The position numbers were made by a program, and so were the translations under genes. The notes under the pieces were generated by a model that saw only the letters and a program-made list of their open reading frames with translations, was not told the DNA's origin and made no database searches. From Helianthus annuus (taxonomy: Eukaryota; Streptophyta; Magnoliopsida; Asterales; Asteraceae): 64,000 nt of DNA. The stretch spans positions 116,707,363-116,771,362 of the forward strand of contig NC_035437.2 of the NCBI RefSeq assembly GCF_002127325.2, written 5' to 3'. Positions 41,678 through 53,934 of the stretch are shown here, in pieces. Within the stretch, counting starts at the first letter, position 1. Every line of letters begins with the position of its first letter.

Positions 41678-42600
41678 CTAGAGTTATGCGCAGTTGCGGG
41701 GCGTTAAACCAAATATTTTTTAATTTAATAACATGTACGCATTTATTTCGGTTAATTATACATGCTACTTATAACACGATATAAAAAAAGATGCATCAAG
41801 TTAACCAAATAAAGGAAAACACTATCATAGTTATGATAAAAAAAAAACTAACTAAAACGATGGCAGGCGTGTAATTTAGAGTTGAGAGCAAAACAATAAT
41901 TTGTCAGGACCAATCAGCGAGTGCTAGGCAGCTATTTGGCACGAATAAAAACTAAATTGAGTAAACCAAGTAAATAAAACACAACCATAATTTTGCCAAA
42001 AAAAACTATGGCAACATTGCAAGTTTTAGCTTGGTAAAATCGTAATTTTAAAATGGAGGTAAAATAATATTTTGAACTGAAGGCAAAACCATTTTTTTAT
42101 TTTGAGTTTGGGGCAAAATCGTAATATTTTTACTTAGAGCAAAATCGTAATTTTTAGCTGGGGGCAAAACAAAAATTTTATTTTGAATTGGTGGCGAAAT
42201 TGTAATTTTAAACTGGGAACGAAATTGTAATTTGGCAGGATTGTAGCGGTGGGCAAAACTATAATTTTTTTAACCAAGGCAAAATCGTAAATTTAAGCTG
42301 CGGTCAAAGCATAAATTTAATTTTTAACTGGGGGCAAGATCGTAAATTTAAACAGAGGATATAATCGTAATTTGACAGAACCTATAAATAACTATTTTAT
42401 GAAAAAAAAAGTTGGCCGCCACTTTTGGCCAACCAACTAAAAGAACTATTCCCAGCGACATTTGAAACTGACGTTTGTATGTATTGTAAATGTAAATGTA
42501 AATATAAATGCAAATGTAAATATATCGAGCAAATAAATCTAAACACGTCATAAAAGTCAAAATAGAAAAACCAAGGCGAGAAAATAAAGTCAAAATAAAA
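41678..42600 (-). mobile_element. Helitron-like element with CAAAATCGTAATTTT repeats
   Basis: Read on the minus strand, the 3' end is a GC-rich hairpin region (CGCCCCGCAACTGCGC) followed by ATAACTCTAG and T. The interior 42030-42380 carries about ten copies of a ~30-bp module containing 'GGCAAAATCGTAATTTT'. It is homologous with 55043-56100. The 5' TC end is not fixed, so the right boundary is approximate. Confidence 0.6.
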
Positions 42601-43197
42601 GAACCAAAGTGAGAAAAAGAATATTCAAACCATTCCAGACATAGTTTTAGGCTGATTTTTAAGCATAGATGTTTTTATGAAGCCTACTTACTTTTTTTTA
42701 ATTATTTGTTAGGGTGAGTATCAAATAAAAGGTTTATTTTGGCTAGGAAGGATAGGAAGCAATAGAATTATGACATGTGACAAAATTTAAAATAAAGAGA
42801 GGGTATTTTAGTCAATCTTATCCTTTCTTCTTCTCCCCACTAACTTCAAAACCCACAATTTTCAAAACCCACCATCTTCAACCTTTTCTTTACTTACTAT
42901 CTCAATAATCACTACATTATAGTGCAGTTTTCGTCATCAATCAATGATTCAAACACCCGATCAACGTGTTCTTCAGTTTTTTTTGAAGAAAACCCAGTTT
43001 AATTTCATTCAAAATCTCGTATTTTCCTGTGATTTTGAAGATAATCACTCGATCCGTTCGATTCGATCGCTGATAAGTGTTTCTATCATTCAAATTTCGT
43101 CAATCGTTGAAGAAATCGACTTCGATCCATGTAAGAAATTCTTTAATTTCATTTTTACGATTTGGGTTTTTGATTTAGTCATTGCGTTTTACGATCT

Positions 43198-43290
43198 AGG
43201 CGGGGGTCCGGGGGCAGCGCCCCTGGTAGCAGGGTCCAAAGGGCGGCAGCCCCTGGCGAGGTCCAAGGGGCAGAGCCCCTGGCTGGGGTC
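43198..43290 (+). repeat. GC-rich hairpin repeats GGGGCAGAGCCCCTGG
   Basis: Three diverged copies, about 30 bp each, of 'GGGTCCAAGGGGCAGAGCCC'; each can form a GGGGC/GCCCC hairpin. They stand out sharply from the AT-rich surroundings. Confidence 0.8.
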
Positions 43291-43431
43291 GATTAAATTG
43301 CTTTAATAAAAATGCATCAGAAAATTAAATTTTCTGTAAATTTGCCTCTGGAAAACTGCATTCGTAGACAGTTTTTGCCTCTGTAAATTTACAGTTTTTA
43401 AATTTCTGTAAATTGTCCTGGTTCAATGCGT

Positions 43432-44180
43432 TTTAGAGAGAACACCTTCTTTGGTGTTTTTATGCCATTGCGTTTTAGAGAGAACACCTTCTTTGGTGTT
43501 TTATGCCATTGCGTTTTAGAAGTAAGACATTTTTATATGTTTTCTGGACATTGCGTTTTAGAAAAACACATTTTTGAAGTGTTTTTAGTCATTGCGTTTT
43601 AGGTAAAACACATTTTTGAAGTGTTTTTAGTCATTACGTTTTAGGTAAAACACATTTTTAGGTGTTTTCAGTCCATTGCGTTTTAGAGAGAACACTTTCT
43701 TTTATTTTTTTTAGGCCATTGCGTTTTAGAAATGAGATATTTTTAAGTGTTTTCTGAGCATTGCGTTTTATAAATAAGACATTTCTTTGTGTTTTTTGTG
43801 CATTGCGTTTTAGGTAAAACATATTTTTATGTATTTTCAGTCCAATGCGTTTTAGAAAACAGACATTTTAAATGTTTTCTGGCCATTGCGTTTTAGAAAT
43901 AAGACATTTCATTGTGTTTTTGGTGCATTGCGTTTTTAGGTAAAACACATTTTTAAGTGTTTTCAGTCCATTGCGTTTTAGAAAGTACACTTTCTTTTGT
44001 GTTAGGCTATTGCGTTTTAGAAATAAGACATTTCTTTGTGTTTTCTGGCTATTGCGTTTTACAAATAAGACATTTCTTTGTGTTTTTGGTGCATTGCGTT
44101 TTAGAAAAATGTCATATTTTAGGTTTTTTTTCCATTGCGTTTTACGCAACTGAGTTTTTTCCATTGCTTTTTACGCAACT
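43432..44180 (+). repeat. CATTGCGTTTTAGA minisatellite
   Basis: About 14 units of 45-60 bp, each 'CCATTGCGTTTTAGA' followed by a variable AACAC/AAGACATTT spacer and 'GTGTTTT'. Minus-strand frames read repeated 'KTQRNVLFLKRN', which is a consequence of the tandem unit and not evidence for a protein. Confidence 0.85.
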
Positions 44181-44609
44181 GGGTTTTCGAAAAAAAATTG
44201 AAAATATAGCATTAGTATACTCGTTTTAAAGATAAAAAAACGCTCGTTTTTTTGGTGCAATTTTTATAAAAAAATAATGTCGTATGAAAGAGTTATTAAC
44301 GTTTAAAAAATGGGGGGAATTGGATGAGAGAGAAACTATTGCCTTGGATTGACTAGAATGCCCCTAAACAAACTCACGCGCCTATTTTTTTCTTCAATTT
44401 CACTCATTTAATCTTAGCCTTAATTAAATAAATGGATGATCAAGATTACTTTCTAGGCTTCCTACCCAAATAAACTTCATATAAGTAAGATATGAAATAA
44501 AGTATTATCATTCCATTGTCTTGTTAGGGTATTTAAAGGGAATGAAATTACTTGTATAATAGCTGATTTCATACCACTAACCAACCAAACACAAACTTTT
44601 TTCATTTTA

Positions 44610-46155
44610 GAGTAAATTACAAGTTTTGTCCTTTATGTTTACACCATTTTGCAGACGTTGTCCTTTAGCAGAAAAGTTGACAAGTTTTGTACTTAATGTT
44701 TCAAAATCTTGCATGTTATATCCTTTAGGCCAAACCCAGTTAGAATTTTTAGTTAATTATGGTCATGTGTCTTGCACATGAGGGTATTGTTGTCATTTAA
44801 CCTTTCTAGGGGATATTTTGTAAAAGAATTTTATTCAAGGACTATTGTGCAAAATAAAAGATATAAACTTATCTTCTCTCTCCCTATCTGAACTTCTTCC
44901 ACCCTGTTTTCCCCTTAACCCAGCTCGCCATTAGGAGATTTTGATCATTTATTTCGGAACCCTAATTTCAGTTATTAGTTATGGAATTAAATTAAATGAA
45001 CCAACTTTTTAACTTTACCATTTTGTTTTGTTTTGATTTGTGCGGTTGTAGGATCTACTAATCATTGAATGTGTTTTTGTTTGTTCAAATGATGGCTTAA
45101 TTGTTTTTTTTAGGGTTCGTTTGATTTTAGGGGGAATTTAATTTTGGATCACTGGATGATTGATTGATGGTATAACTCAATTTTTGTGAAATTTCCCTTT
45201 TTGATGATCGGATTTGAATCTGTTATTGATTTTAATCTGTTGTTGAATTAGAACTTTTAGTTTGACAAATGTCACTGTCATCATTGACCCGGTTTTCATG
45301 GTGGTATTGGAGTAACGGGAAGGGTAACCAGCCGGTGATCGGTTCGGATTCAATGAAACCGTCTTCGAACAAGAAGAAAGAGGCAAGGTTATCATCATCT
45401 TCATCTTCAAAAAAGGTGAAAAAGAAGTGGCAAAGTAGAGAAGGGAGGAAGAGAGTAATGGATAAAGAGTATGATGTTGTGTTGGTGCCTTCAGATGGTG
45501 TTTGTTTATCAGCATCTGATGATGATTCTTCCTATGATTCAGACTGGTCTGTTGGGTGGATGGAGCCTCATGCCCCTGAGTTTTTCAACAGTGATGATGA
45601 GGATGCTGATGCAGGTGCAGTTGCAGATAACAGTTTTGCAGTTTTGGTTCCTTGTTATAGAAATGATTGCAAGGCTTTTAAGATGGAAGAACGGGCCAGT
45701 GACCAGTTCTTACTGATTTCCCAAATGGTTTTCAGCAAGACCCTTGTCGTCCTTTTCCAATCGGTTCCCTTTCAATCAAACTGGTTCGGTTTTTGGTTTT
45801 TTTTTCAGTGGCCAAACAGGGGTAAAACGGCGAGCTGGGTTAAGGAGAAAACATGGTGGAAGAGGTTCAGATCTTGGAGGGAGAGAGAGAAGAGAGGTTT
45901 ATATCTTTTATTTTGCATAATAATCCTTGAATAATTTTTTTTTTACAAAATATCCTCTGGAAAGGTTAAATGACAATAATGCCCTCATGTGTAAGGCACA
46001 TGACCATACTTAACTAAAAAATCTAACTGGGTTTGGCCTAAAAGATATAACGTGCAAAATTTTGAAACATTAAGTACAAAACTTGTCAACTTTTGTGCTA
46101 AAGGACAACACCTGCAAAATAGTGTAACATAAAGGACAAAACTTATAATTTACTC
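44610..46155. mobile_element. Pack-MULE-like element with long TIRs and a gene fragment
   Basis: TIRs of about 250 bp: left begins GAGTAAATTACAAGTTTTG, right is its inverse with few changes. A perfect 9-bp duplication TTCATTTTA flanks it (44601-44609, 46156-46164), as expected for Mutator-like elements. No transposase is present; the centre carries a 221-codon ORF with host-gene-like composition. Confidence 0.85.
45269..45934 (+). pseudogene. Captured plant gene fragment in the Pack-MULE
   Basis: A single 221-residue frame. Residues 30-65 are Ser/Lys-rich. Residues 66-135 form a conserved-looking acidic block with 'YDVVLVPSDGVCLS', 'YDSDWSVGWMEPHAPEF' and 'NSFAVLVPCY'. I associate this type of block with an uncharacterised plant-specific protein family but cannot name it. 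After about residue 150 the frame enters non-coding-like T-rich sequence and finally the right TIR, so the C-terminus is not natural. The reading frame has stayed open, so expression as a chimeric transcript is possible, but no promoter is evident. The alternative is a complete small gene that happens to lie between the TIRs. Confidence 0.6.
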
Positions 46156-46164
46156 TTCATTTTA

Positions 46165-46586
46165 TCATAATGATCTATTGCATTTCGCTTCTCATTTCTA
46201 CATACCATGCACCATGCCGCCATGCATTACGTTGAATTTCAAACCGACCAGCTTGCTATATATGAACTTTTTCTCATTAAATTAGCAATATACTTGCAAA
46301 GTATATTATACCGTTTCTAGAATTCCTTATTATTAAAGCTGTATAACATTAAAAGAAAAACTTATTTCCAGACAAAAAAATATAATTAAATAATAATAAA
46401 TTATTATTATTATTTGAAAACCCCACCACTTCCGCGGTAAAATCAATCAAATCAAATCAGGAATCAGGAATAAAAAAATAAAAAATAAAAACCAAGGCCC
46501 TAAAACATTGGGCTCGGGTCAAATCCCGTAGGATAAAGTGACTAAACAACGACTCCCTCCTTCAACACCACCACCACCCCACTCGC
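46165..46586 (+). other. Upstream region of the pyruvate kinase gene
   Basis: AT-rich with an (AAT)n stretch at 46396-46412 and a TTGGGCTC site-II-like motif near 46508. No ORF. Probably holds the promoter. Confidence 0.5.
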
Positions 46587-46593
46587 TATAAAT
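46587..46593 (+). promoter_or_regulatory. TATA box of the pyruvate kinase gene
   Basis: TATAAAT lies about 80 bases before the ATG and is followed by a C/T-rich leader, a normal plant core promoter layout. Confidence 0.6.
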
Positions 46594-46667
46594 CCATCCT
46601 TCATCTTCAACTTCTCATAATAATTCTCAAACAACTTCTCATAATAATCCATTCCATTCATTTCAAC

Positions 46668-47989
46668 ATGAACTCCAATCACGTGCTTCTCGAAGAACCG
46701 ATTCGCATGGCTTCCATTCTCGAACCATCCAGATCCGTAAGTTCATACTTCAAATAATAACCGTTTTCTGTTCATTTTATTGATTTTGCTTTATGATCAG
46801 AGTTATTTTCCGTCAATGACGAAGATCGTCGGTACTCTCGGACCGAAATCGAGATCTGTGGAGGTTATTTCACGGTGTCTCATGGCCGGAATGTCTGGTA
46901 ATTTTACAGTTTTTGCGTTTTTATTACGTTTTAGGTTATTCTATTGTGGATCTGGTGGTTAAATGTTGTGGATAGTGGAATTGAGTTGAGATACTAAGTG
47001 ATCTGCCCGTCAGTTTTCCGTTAATTTCAGTTAATTTTTTTTATTAACGGTTCGGTTTTTGGTTATGGTTCGATTATTTGAATATCGCTAGTTTTAAGTA
47101 ACGAGTTTAGAAATGAAATTGTGTATAATATAATAATATATGTTTGTTGAGTGTGTTTGGTTGATTGTTTAATAAGATAGCGATGGCTTCCACTTTTTCA
47201 GATGTACGAAAAACGTTGTTTTATAAAATTGATTTTGATTTTTCATTTTTTTTTTATAAATTGAGTTTGATTTTTTCGTTTTTCACTTTGAATTTGAGGA
47301 ATTAAATTTATAATAATTGAAGAAAATTCGATAGAAGTTTTGAATTCTGATCTCCATTTCTAGGTTAAACTACTACTGAATTGTGGATCTGGTGATGAAG
47401 TGTTGTGGATAGTGAAAGTGAGTTGAGAGTTATCTTGTATTTTAGGAAATGAAATTGTATATAATAATGTTTGTTTGTTGAGTGACGTTTGGTTTATGTT
47501 TAACTAGGTTAGAACCCTAATGTTACACGGATTGAAAAAATAAATATAGTTAATATTGAAGATTAAAATATTATAAAAAAAGTTTTTGTGATAAGAGATT
47601 ATTGATTTTTTTAATTGAAATTTTCAAATTGAATAACATAATATGAAAGAGAGTGAAATAAGAAGGGAAATATATTTTCCGCTCACTAAGTTATAACATA
47701 TGACACAAAATGATAATAATACTAACAGCAACAACAACAACATCAATATTAATAATAGTAAAAGTATTTTATGTGGTTTGGTAGATAATTTGTAGGAACA
47801 CGTTTATCACATGTCATGATAGCGCTAGGCTACAAGCCGGTTATCTTTTATGTAGTTTCATTTGTGTAACATCCTGATTATAGAACCACATATAATAATA
47901 ACAATAATAATAATAATAATAAAAAAAATAATAATAATAATAACAATAATAATAATAATAATAAAAAAATAATAATAATAATAATAATG

Positions 47990-48055
<66 letters not shown>

Positions 48056-51000
48056 CATGAATGAATTGAATTTTCTTTAGTAGGAATATGAAAGAAAACC
48101 ATAACATTATAAAATTTGTAAAGTAATTAAATGAATTCAATTAGAAAATATATAACTAATATTTGAACCTAAAGAATACATAAAAAAAACTTAGCTATAA
48201 TTATGGCTTATCACTTATCAATTAGAAAATATACAAATAAGAATTAGACCTAAAGAATACGTAAAATAAAAATAAAACTTATCTATAATTACTGCTTATC
48301 ACTTATCACTTCTTATCTAAAATTATGGATTATCACTTATCAGCTAGAAAATATATAAATAATAATTAGACCTAGAGCATACGTAAAATAAAAAAGAAAA
48401 CTTATCTATAATTATTGCTTATCAGTTAGGAAATATATAAATTATATTTAAACCTAAAGGATATTAACTAAATTAGAGAAAAAAAGGGCGGGAAAACAAT
48501 TCTGAGGACGCATAGTAATACGATATGTGTCCCTTATAGGTTTACTTTATTATATAGTATAGATAAGAAAACGTTGTTTAATAATGAGATAAATTGATTT
48601 TGAATTTTGATATTTGTTTTGCTTAAGACTATGGGGTGTGGAGGGGCTTGGGTTGGGGGCATTGCTCGACACGTGGCGAGGGTGGGATCCACAAGCTAAT
48701 ACTCAAAAACTAGGGGTGTGGTGAGGCGTCACTTAGCTGGGCGTGGCCAGCCATGTGGAAATTTTTTTTTGTTTAAACTCTTTACTTTGAACCAGCCAAC
48801 CACAGCCCGCCACGTCACCCAGAATATCCACGTAAAGCGGGCAACGCCAAGCCCAACGCCGAGCCGGGGTGGTGTAGCCGGCGTTAAACCCCCTTCAACG
48901 CCACAACCCACGCCCATACCCACCAGTCTAATGTCATAGTGACAATGATTATGTTAAAATGTTTTTGATTCAGAATGTTCTAAATTTTGAATTTGAGGAA
49001 CTACTTTTATAATTGAAGAAAATTATGTAGAAGTTTTGATCAGGATTTCTAGGTTATCACTGATTGTGTTAAATGTTTTTGATTCAGTGTGTTCTAAGTT
49101 TTGAATTTTTAGGAATTAATTTTATAATTGAAGAAAAGTGGATAGAAGTTTTGATTGCCATTTCTAGGTTAAAATAATCTGATTTTAGATTGGACATAAA
49201 TTTTGTGGTCAAATTGGGCGTAATTGGATAACTCACTAACCTGGACTCTGTCAAACTAGAAACTTTTTTATTATAAACTTGAACCGCTGTGTTTCTACTG
49301 ATCCGCATTCGTTTGAGTTCCTTTTTCGTAATATTTTAATTGCTGTGTAGTGGCACGATTCGATTTTACATGGGGTGATGCTGAGTTTCACCAGGAGACA
49401 TTGGAAAACTTGAAGATTGCGATCAAGCAAACGAAGAAGCTGTGTGCTGTAGGTTTCATTACTGGCTCACTGAAGAAAATCATTTGTTATTATAGTATCA
49501 ATTATTCAAAAATTAATCATTTTTTTAACATAATGATTCTGACATTGATAAATGTGTGTTATTATTATCAGGTGATGCTAGATACAACTGGCCCTGAACT
49601 CCTTGTTGTCAACAAAGGTGATCATCCTATACCTCTTGAAGCAGGTTCGTTCGTTGCTTTAACACCCGATCAAGAAAAAGAAGCAACTTCAAGTTTATTG
49701 CCGATTAATTTCGGTGGTCTGGCTAAGGTAACAAATTATTATTCTAGGCCCTATGTGTTTAACCGTTCCACTGTAATCTAATTTAGAGTAATTATTGGTG
49801 TTTGCAGGCAGTAAAGCCTGGTGACACCATTTTTCTTGGCCAATACTTGTTTACAGGAAGCGAAACAACATCTGTTTGGATGGAGGTAAGTTGACAGTTA
49901 AAAGCATTAGTTTTATGTACATTCAAGTAGATATAGTTAGCTTTATTTGGCCAATGATACATATGTATTTGTTTATTTACGTAAGAGTAAAATGCCATTT
50001 TCATCCCTGAGGTTTGTCTCGTTTTGCGACTGTCGTCCAAAGGTTTGTTTTTCCGCATCTGGATCCAAAAGGTTTGAAATCTTGCCATTTTCATCCGGTT
50101 CATTAACTCTATCCATTTTTCTCCGTTAAGTCAGGTGTATTTTCGTCTTTTTTGTTAACTTAAATGGCAATTCGGTCTTTTTCACTTTATGTAAAAGCAT
50201 TTAGCATAATGTACAATTATTCAAATTACCGAATTGCCCTTTAAGTTAAAAAAAAGACGAAAATACCACTGAATTAACGAGGAAAAATGGATGGATTTAA
50301 CGAGCCGGGTGAAAATGGCAAGATTTCAAAACTTTTGGATTCAGATGCGGAAAAACAAACCTTTGGACGAAATTCGCAAAATGGGCCAAACCACAAGGAC
50401 GAAAATGGCATTTTACTCTTTACCAAATTTCTGATTTTTATACAAGTGTTTATTTATGTAATGTAGGTTTCTGAGGTCAAAGGTGATGATGTTGTTTGTC
50501 TTATAAAAAACTCGGCTGTTCTTGCTGGTACATTGTACACTTTACATGTTTCTCAAGTTCATATCGACTTTCCGACACTCCCTGATAAAGATAAAGAGGT
50601 AAACCATCTTAACATTAACAAATTAATCAATTAACTAAGGGCTTTAACTTATACTGACATTCAAGCAGATATAGTTTACCGGCTACTTATTCTTATTTGT
50701 AGGTTATCAGCACATGGGGTGTCAAAAACAGTGTTGACTTTCTATCTCTGTCGCATGCCCGCAGTGGGCAAGATATTCGAGAAGTACAGAATTACTCCTT
50801 AATTTCTAACTGCATGCAACCTTCTCTGTCGGTTATTTTACATATACAACTTCTTTTATGCAGGCTCGTGAATATCTTTCTAAACTAGGCGATCTCAGTC
50901 AAACTCAGATTTTTGCAAAAATTGAAAACGTAGAGGTGAGATGCTTATTATTATGGCATATTATTTTTCGCGATGATGACATAATGTATGTCACTGTATG

Positions 51001-53278
51001 AGGATCTACTTCATAGATCTCCCAAGTATGTATCTAGTTCCATTTATTCGAATTTCGGCTAAACATATTGAATGACCAAAATGGCCATATTATTTGAAAG
51101 GACACATTTTAGTCTTCTAAAATTTTTAAGGGCATTTTCGTCGTTCGACAAGTTTTCGCCAAAATGGTATAACTGAAACGAGACACACACTTGGCTGATA
51201 TATGAAGTAGATAATAAATTATCATATTATTCATTTTAACGTGCTGTTCGATATACTGCAGGGCCTAGTGAATTTCGACGAAATCCTTCAGGAAGCGGAT
51301 GGCATTATCCTTGCTAGGGGTAATTTGGGAATAGATCTTCCTCCCGAGAAGGTCAGCTCGAAATTATCTGTTCTCATTTTCTTAGTATTATCGTTATTGT
51401 TATGTTGTAGAACCGTAACTGATTTCATTATTTTTTACACAGGTATTTTTGTTTCAAAAAGCTGCTGTTTACAAATGCAATATGGCTGGGAAACCGGCTG
51501 TTGTTACTCGTGTTGTGGATAGCATGACTGACAACTTAAGGCCCACCCGTGCTGAAGCTACTGATGTTGCTAATGCTGTTTTAGATGGTAAGTGTAGAGT
51601 TCTATAACAGTATATTATTACAAAAATATCTTTATATTATATCAATAATTAAATGGTCCTATAAATAGGGATTATGACATGGGGTTTAGTATGTCTGATT
51701 TAATATCGGATCTAGGCTCATATTTCCGTTAGAGTAAAATGCCATTTTCGTCCCTGAGGTTTGGTCAGTTTTGCGACTTTCGTCCAAAGGTATGTTTTTT
51801 CTGCATATGAATCCAAAAGGTTTGAAATCTTGCCATTTTCATCCGGCTTGTAAACTCCATCCATTTTTATCCGTTAAGTCAGGGGTAGTTCCGTCTTTTT
51901 TGTTGAAGGACAATTCGGTCTTTTTCAGAGGTATTCGGTCTTTTTACATAAAGTCCAAAAGACTGAATTGCCCTTTAAGTTAACAAAAAAAAGACAGAAA
52001 TACCTTGACTTAATGGAGAAAAATGGATGGAGTTAACAAGACGGATGAAAATGGCAAGATTTCAAACCTTTTGGGTCCAGATGCAGAAAAACAAACCTTT
52101 GGACGAAAGTCGCAAAACTGGCCAAACCTCATGGACGAAAATGGCATTTTACTCTTTCCGTTATTTCAAAAAGTGTAATTTATATAAAAAATGGTAATTA
52201 CTCATCTTACGCGTGTGCAAATTTTTTTGTAACAGGAGCTGATGCAATTCTTCTAGGTGCAGAGACAATGCGGGGGCTGTACCCTGTCGAGAGTATCTCT
52301 ATTGTTGGTAAAATTTGTGGAGAGGTATTAAATTTTTTTGCTTAATTTAAGGATCCTAACTTATGTTATTTATTTTATTAAATCATCATACATTTTTCTT
52401 CAGTATTCTAATTTGGCTAAACCGTATACAGTCTGAGAAAGTGTACAATCAAGACTCGTATTTCAAGAAAACCGTCAAATATGTCGGTGAACCAATGAGC
52501 CACATGGAATCTATTGCTTCCTCTGCGGTACAGTAATCAACATTTTTCATATTTTATATAATCCATCGTTTTCTTTTTAATTAAACTGTGGGAGTTGAAT
52601 ATAGGTCCGTGCTGCTATAAAGGTGAAAGCATCGGTTATCATTTGCTTTACTTCAACTGGAAGAGCTGCAAGGTGTGTATGTGTGCGCGTGCTTGTGTGA
52701 CAATACAGTTCATAAATATGTTTTAATTTCTGATTTAATTAGAAGATACATGACATGAAATATCGTCAAATCTGCAGGTTAATCGCGAAGTACAGGCCTA
52801 CCATGCCTGTGCTCTCTGTGGTGATACCACGCCTTAAAACGAATCAACTTCGCTGGACCACTACTGGCGCTTATGAGGTACACACAATACGTTGTTTTCA
52901 TTAAACTGTTATCGGCTTTTTTCGTAATTAACAATTATGAAAAACTTGTTTTTGATTCTCTTGTGGTGATTTGTATGAGAAGGCAAGGCAATCGCTTATC
53001 ATAAGAGGTCTTTTCCCGATGCTTGCAGATCCTCGACACGCTGTAAGAACTTCTTTAACGAATGCAAAAAACATCTATTTGTTTTATAAAAAGAAAAAGA
53101 TAAACTAATGGATGGTTTTTTGCAGGCTGAATCTACAGGTGCTACAAATGAGACAGTTTTAAAGGTGGCGTTGGATCATGGTAGAAACATCGGTGTGATA
53201 AAGCCGCATGATCGGGTTGTTGTTTGCCAGAAAGTCGGGGATGACTCTGTGGTCAAGATTATTGAGCTTGAAGATTAG
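46668..53278 (+). CDS. Cytosolic pyruvate kinase, 16 exons
   Basis: Exons: 46668-46736, 46801-46897, 49351-49448, 49572-49727, 49808-49885, 50467-50598, 50703-50783, 50864-50935, 51262-51351, 51443-51587, 52236-52324, 52432-52527, 52605-52672, 52778-52877, 52983-53042, 53126-53278; GT-AG, phases agree, 527 aa. It converts phosphoenolpyruvate and ADP to pyruvate and ATP, the last glycolytic step. Visible motifs: '[12 protein letters not shown]' (29-40), 'ARFDFTWGD' (57-65), 'LDTTGPEL' (91-98), catalytic Lys256 and metal-ligand Glu258 in 'FAKIENVEG', and '[15 protein letters not shown]' (277-291) with Asn282 where animal enzymes have Asp, which I recall as common in plant cytosolic forms. The C-terminal regulatory domain is complete, ending 'VVKIIELED'. 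No transit peptide, hence cytosolic. Introns 2, 5 and 10 carry transposons. Exon 15's acceptor (GAGAAG) has a weak pyrimidine tract. Confidence 0.95.
47504..48563 (-). mobile_element. Helitron in intron 2 of pyruvate kinase
   Basis: Minus-strand 5' end TCTATACTATATAATAAAG after A; 3' end GGGTTCTAACCTAG before T. Both ends match the Helitron at 22136-22994, but here the 3' hairpin is degenerate. The interior includes an (AAT)n tract and three near-repeats of 'TTATCACTTATCA' segments. Confidence 0.8.
47888..48053 (+). repeat. (AAT)n/(ATA)n microsatellite
   Basis: About 50 trinucleotide units with a few AAC, ATG and A-run interruptions. The Leu- and Tyr-repeat ORFs on the minus strand are artefacts of this tract. 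Confidence 0.95.
48713..48925. mobile_element. GC-rich MITE in intron 2 of pyruvate kinase
   Basis: It begins 'AGGGGTGTGGTGAGGCGT' and ends with the rough inverse 'CAACCCACGCCCATACCC'. Inner arms pair 'CTGGGCGTGGC' with 'GCCCGCCACGTCACCCAG'. A partial second copy of the left end lies at 48631. Confidence 0.55.
49985..50418. mobile_element. MULE-like MITE in intron 5 of pyruvate kinase
   Basis: Inverted arms of about 200 bp starting GAGTAAAATGCCATTTTC. Flanking 9-mers TTTACGTAA and TTTACCAAA share seven positions, a decayed target duplication. Confidence 0.85.
51732..52154. mobile_element. MULE-like MITE in intron 10 of pyruvate kinase
   Basis: Same family; perfect 9-bp duplication TTTCCGTTA (51723-51731, 52155-52163). 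Confidence 0.92.
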
Positions 53279-53934
53279 TAATTTACTAGTAGACGGTTAT
53301 CGTCTCTTATACTATGTAACTTCCTTTTGTTAGATTTCGGACTACGTGTTTGTTCCAGGTGTAAATCTCAAAGCTTGAGCTCAAGTTTTTGTTATGGCGT
53401 TATAAAAGAAGATCGTTTAAAAAAGAGTGGGTCTTTTAGTTTATCTAGTTTCTATGCAAGACCACATGTCAACATATATAACCTTTATACTATTTTAGAG
53501 CGAAATATGAGAATTACGTTGATAAGAAGACGTCAACGCAAGGAAACAAATAGTCATCATCATACTCAGTAAATCCCATCAAGGAAAAAAAAATAGTTTG
53601 TAGCTCAATTGTTAAAACATCTTCAAGCCTTGAGCCAATGTAGCATACATTATATGGTACCGAATCCACAAAAAATCTGGAGGAGCACACATTAATCCGA
53701 ATTGACAAATTATCTCGAGGACCATAAGTAAATTCAAAACCACCATCATAGTGCCTCTAGGCACTCGTCATCATTACAGTGATCACTTTAAACTGATGCA
53801 AAACTCACTCTATATAGATATTCTCATGTCAATGCTCGTTCACAAAGCATAACCATTGTTTTGTGTCTAATCACACAAGTTTGAACGCACAACCACAATT
53901 ACAAATGTCTCGAACTATCCACACACCTCTTGCC
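53279..53934 (+). other. 3' region of pyruvate kinase and gene-free DNA
   Basis: The 3' UTR probably covers the first 200-300 bases; I see no strong AATAAA. Short ORFs on both strands have no features. Confidence 0.5.

Larger units (their letters stand above)
42730..44478. mobile_element. TIR element carrying a GCGTTTTAGA satellite
   Basis: Left 'GGGTATTTTAGTCAATC' pairs with right 'GATTGACTAGAATGCCCC', and outer 'GTTTATTTTGGCTAGGAAG' with 'CTTCCTACCCAAATAAAC'. A 120-aa ORF (42944-43306) lies between the left arm and the GC-rich repeats and has no recognised family. Confidence 0.65.

Noticed and set aside
42944..43306. 120-aa ORF before the GC-rich hairpins as a possible gene
   Set aside because: No recognised domain; its C-terminal third is translated GC-rich repeat, and it lies inside a TIR element.
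43868..44164. 98-codon Lys/Arg/Thr-rich minus ORF (KTQRNVLFLKRN repeats)
   Set aside because: It is a reading of the CATTGCGTTTTAGA minisatellite; all frames show comparable repeats.
47841..48140. Leu-rich and Tyr-rich ORFs on the minus strand
   Set aside because: They are direct translations of the (AAT)n microsatellite and have no start context or conserved domain.
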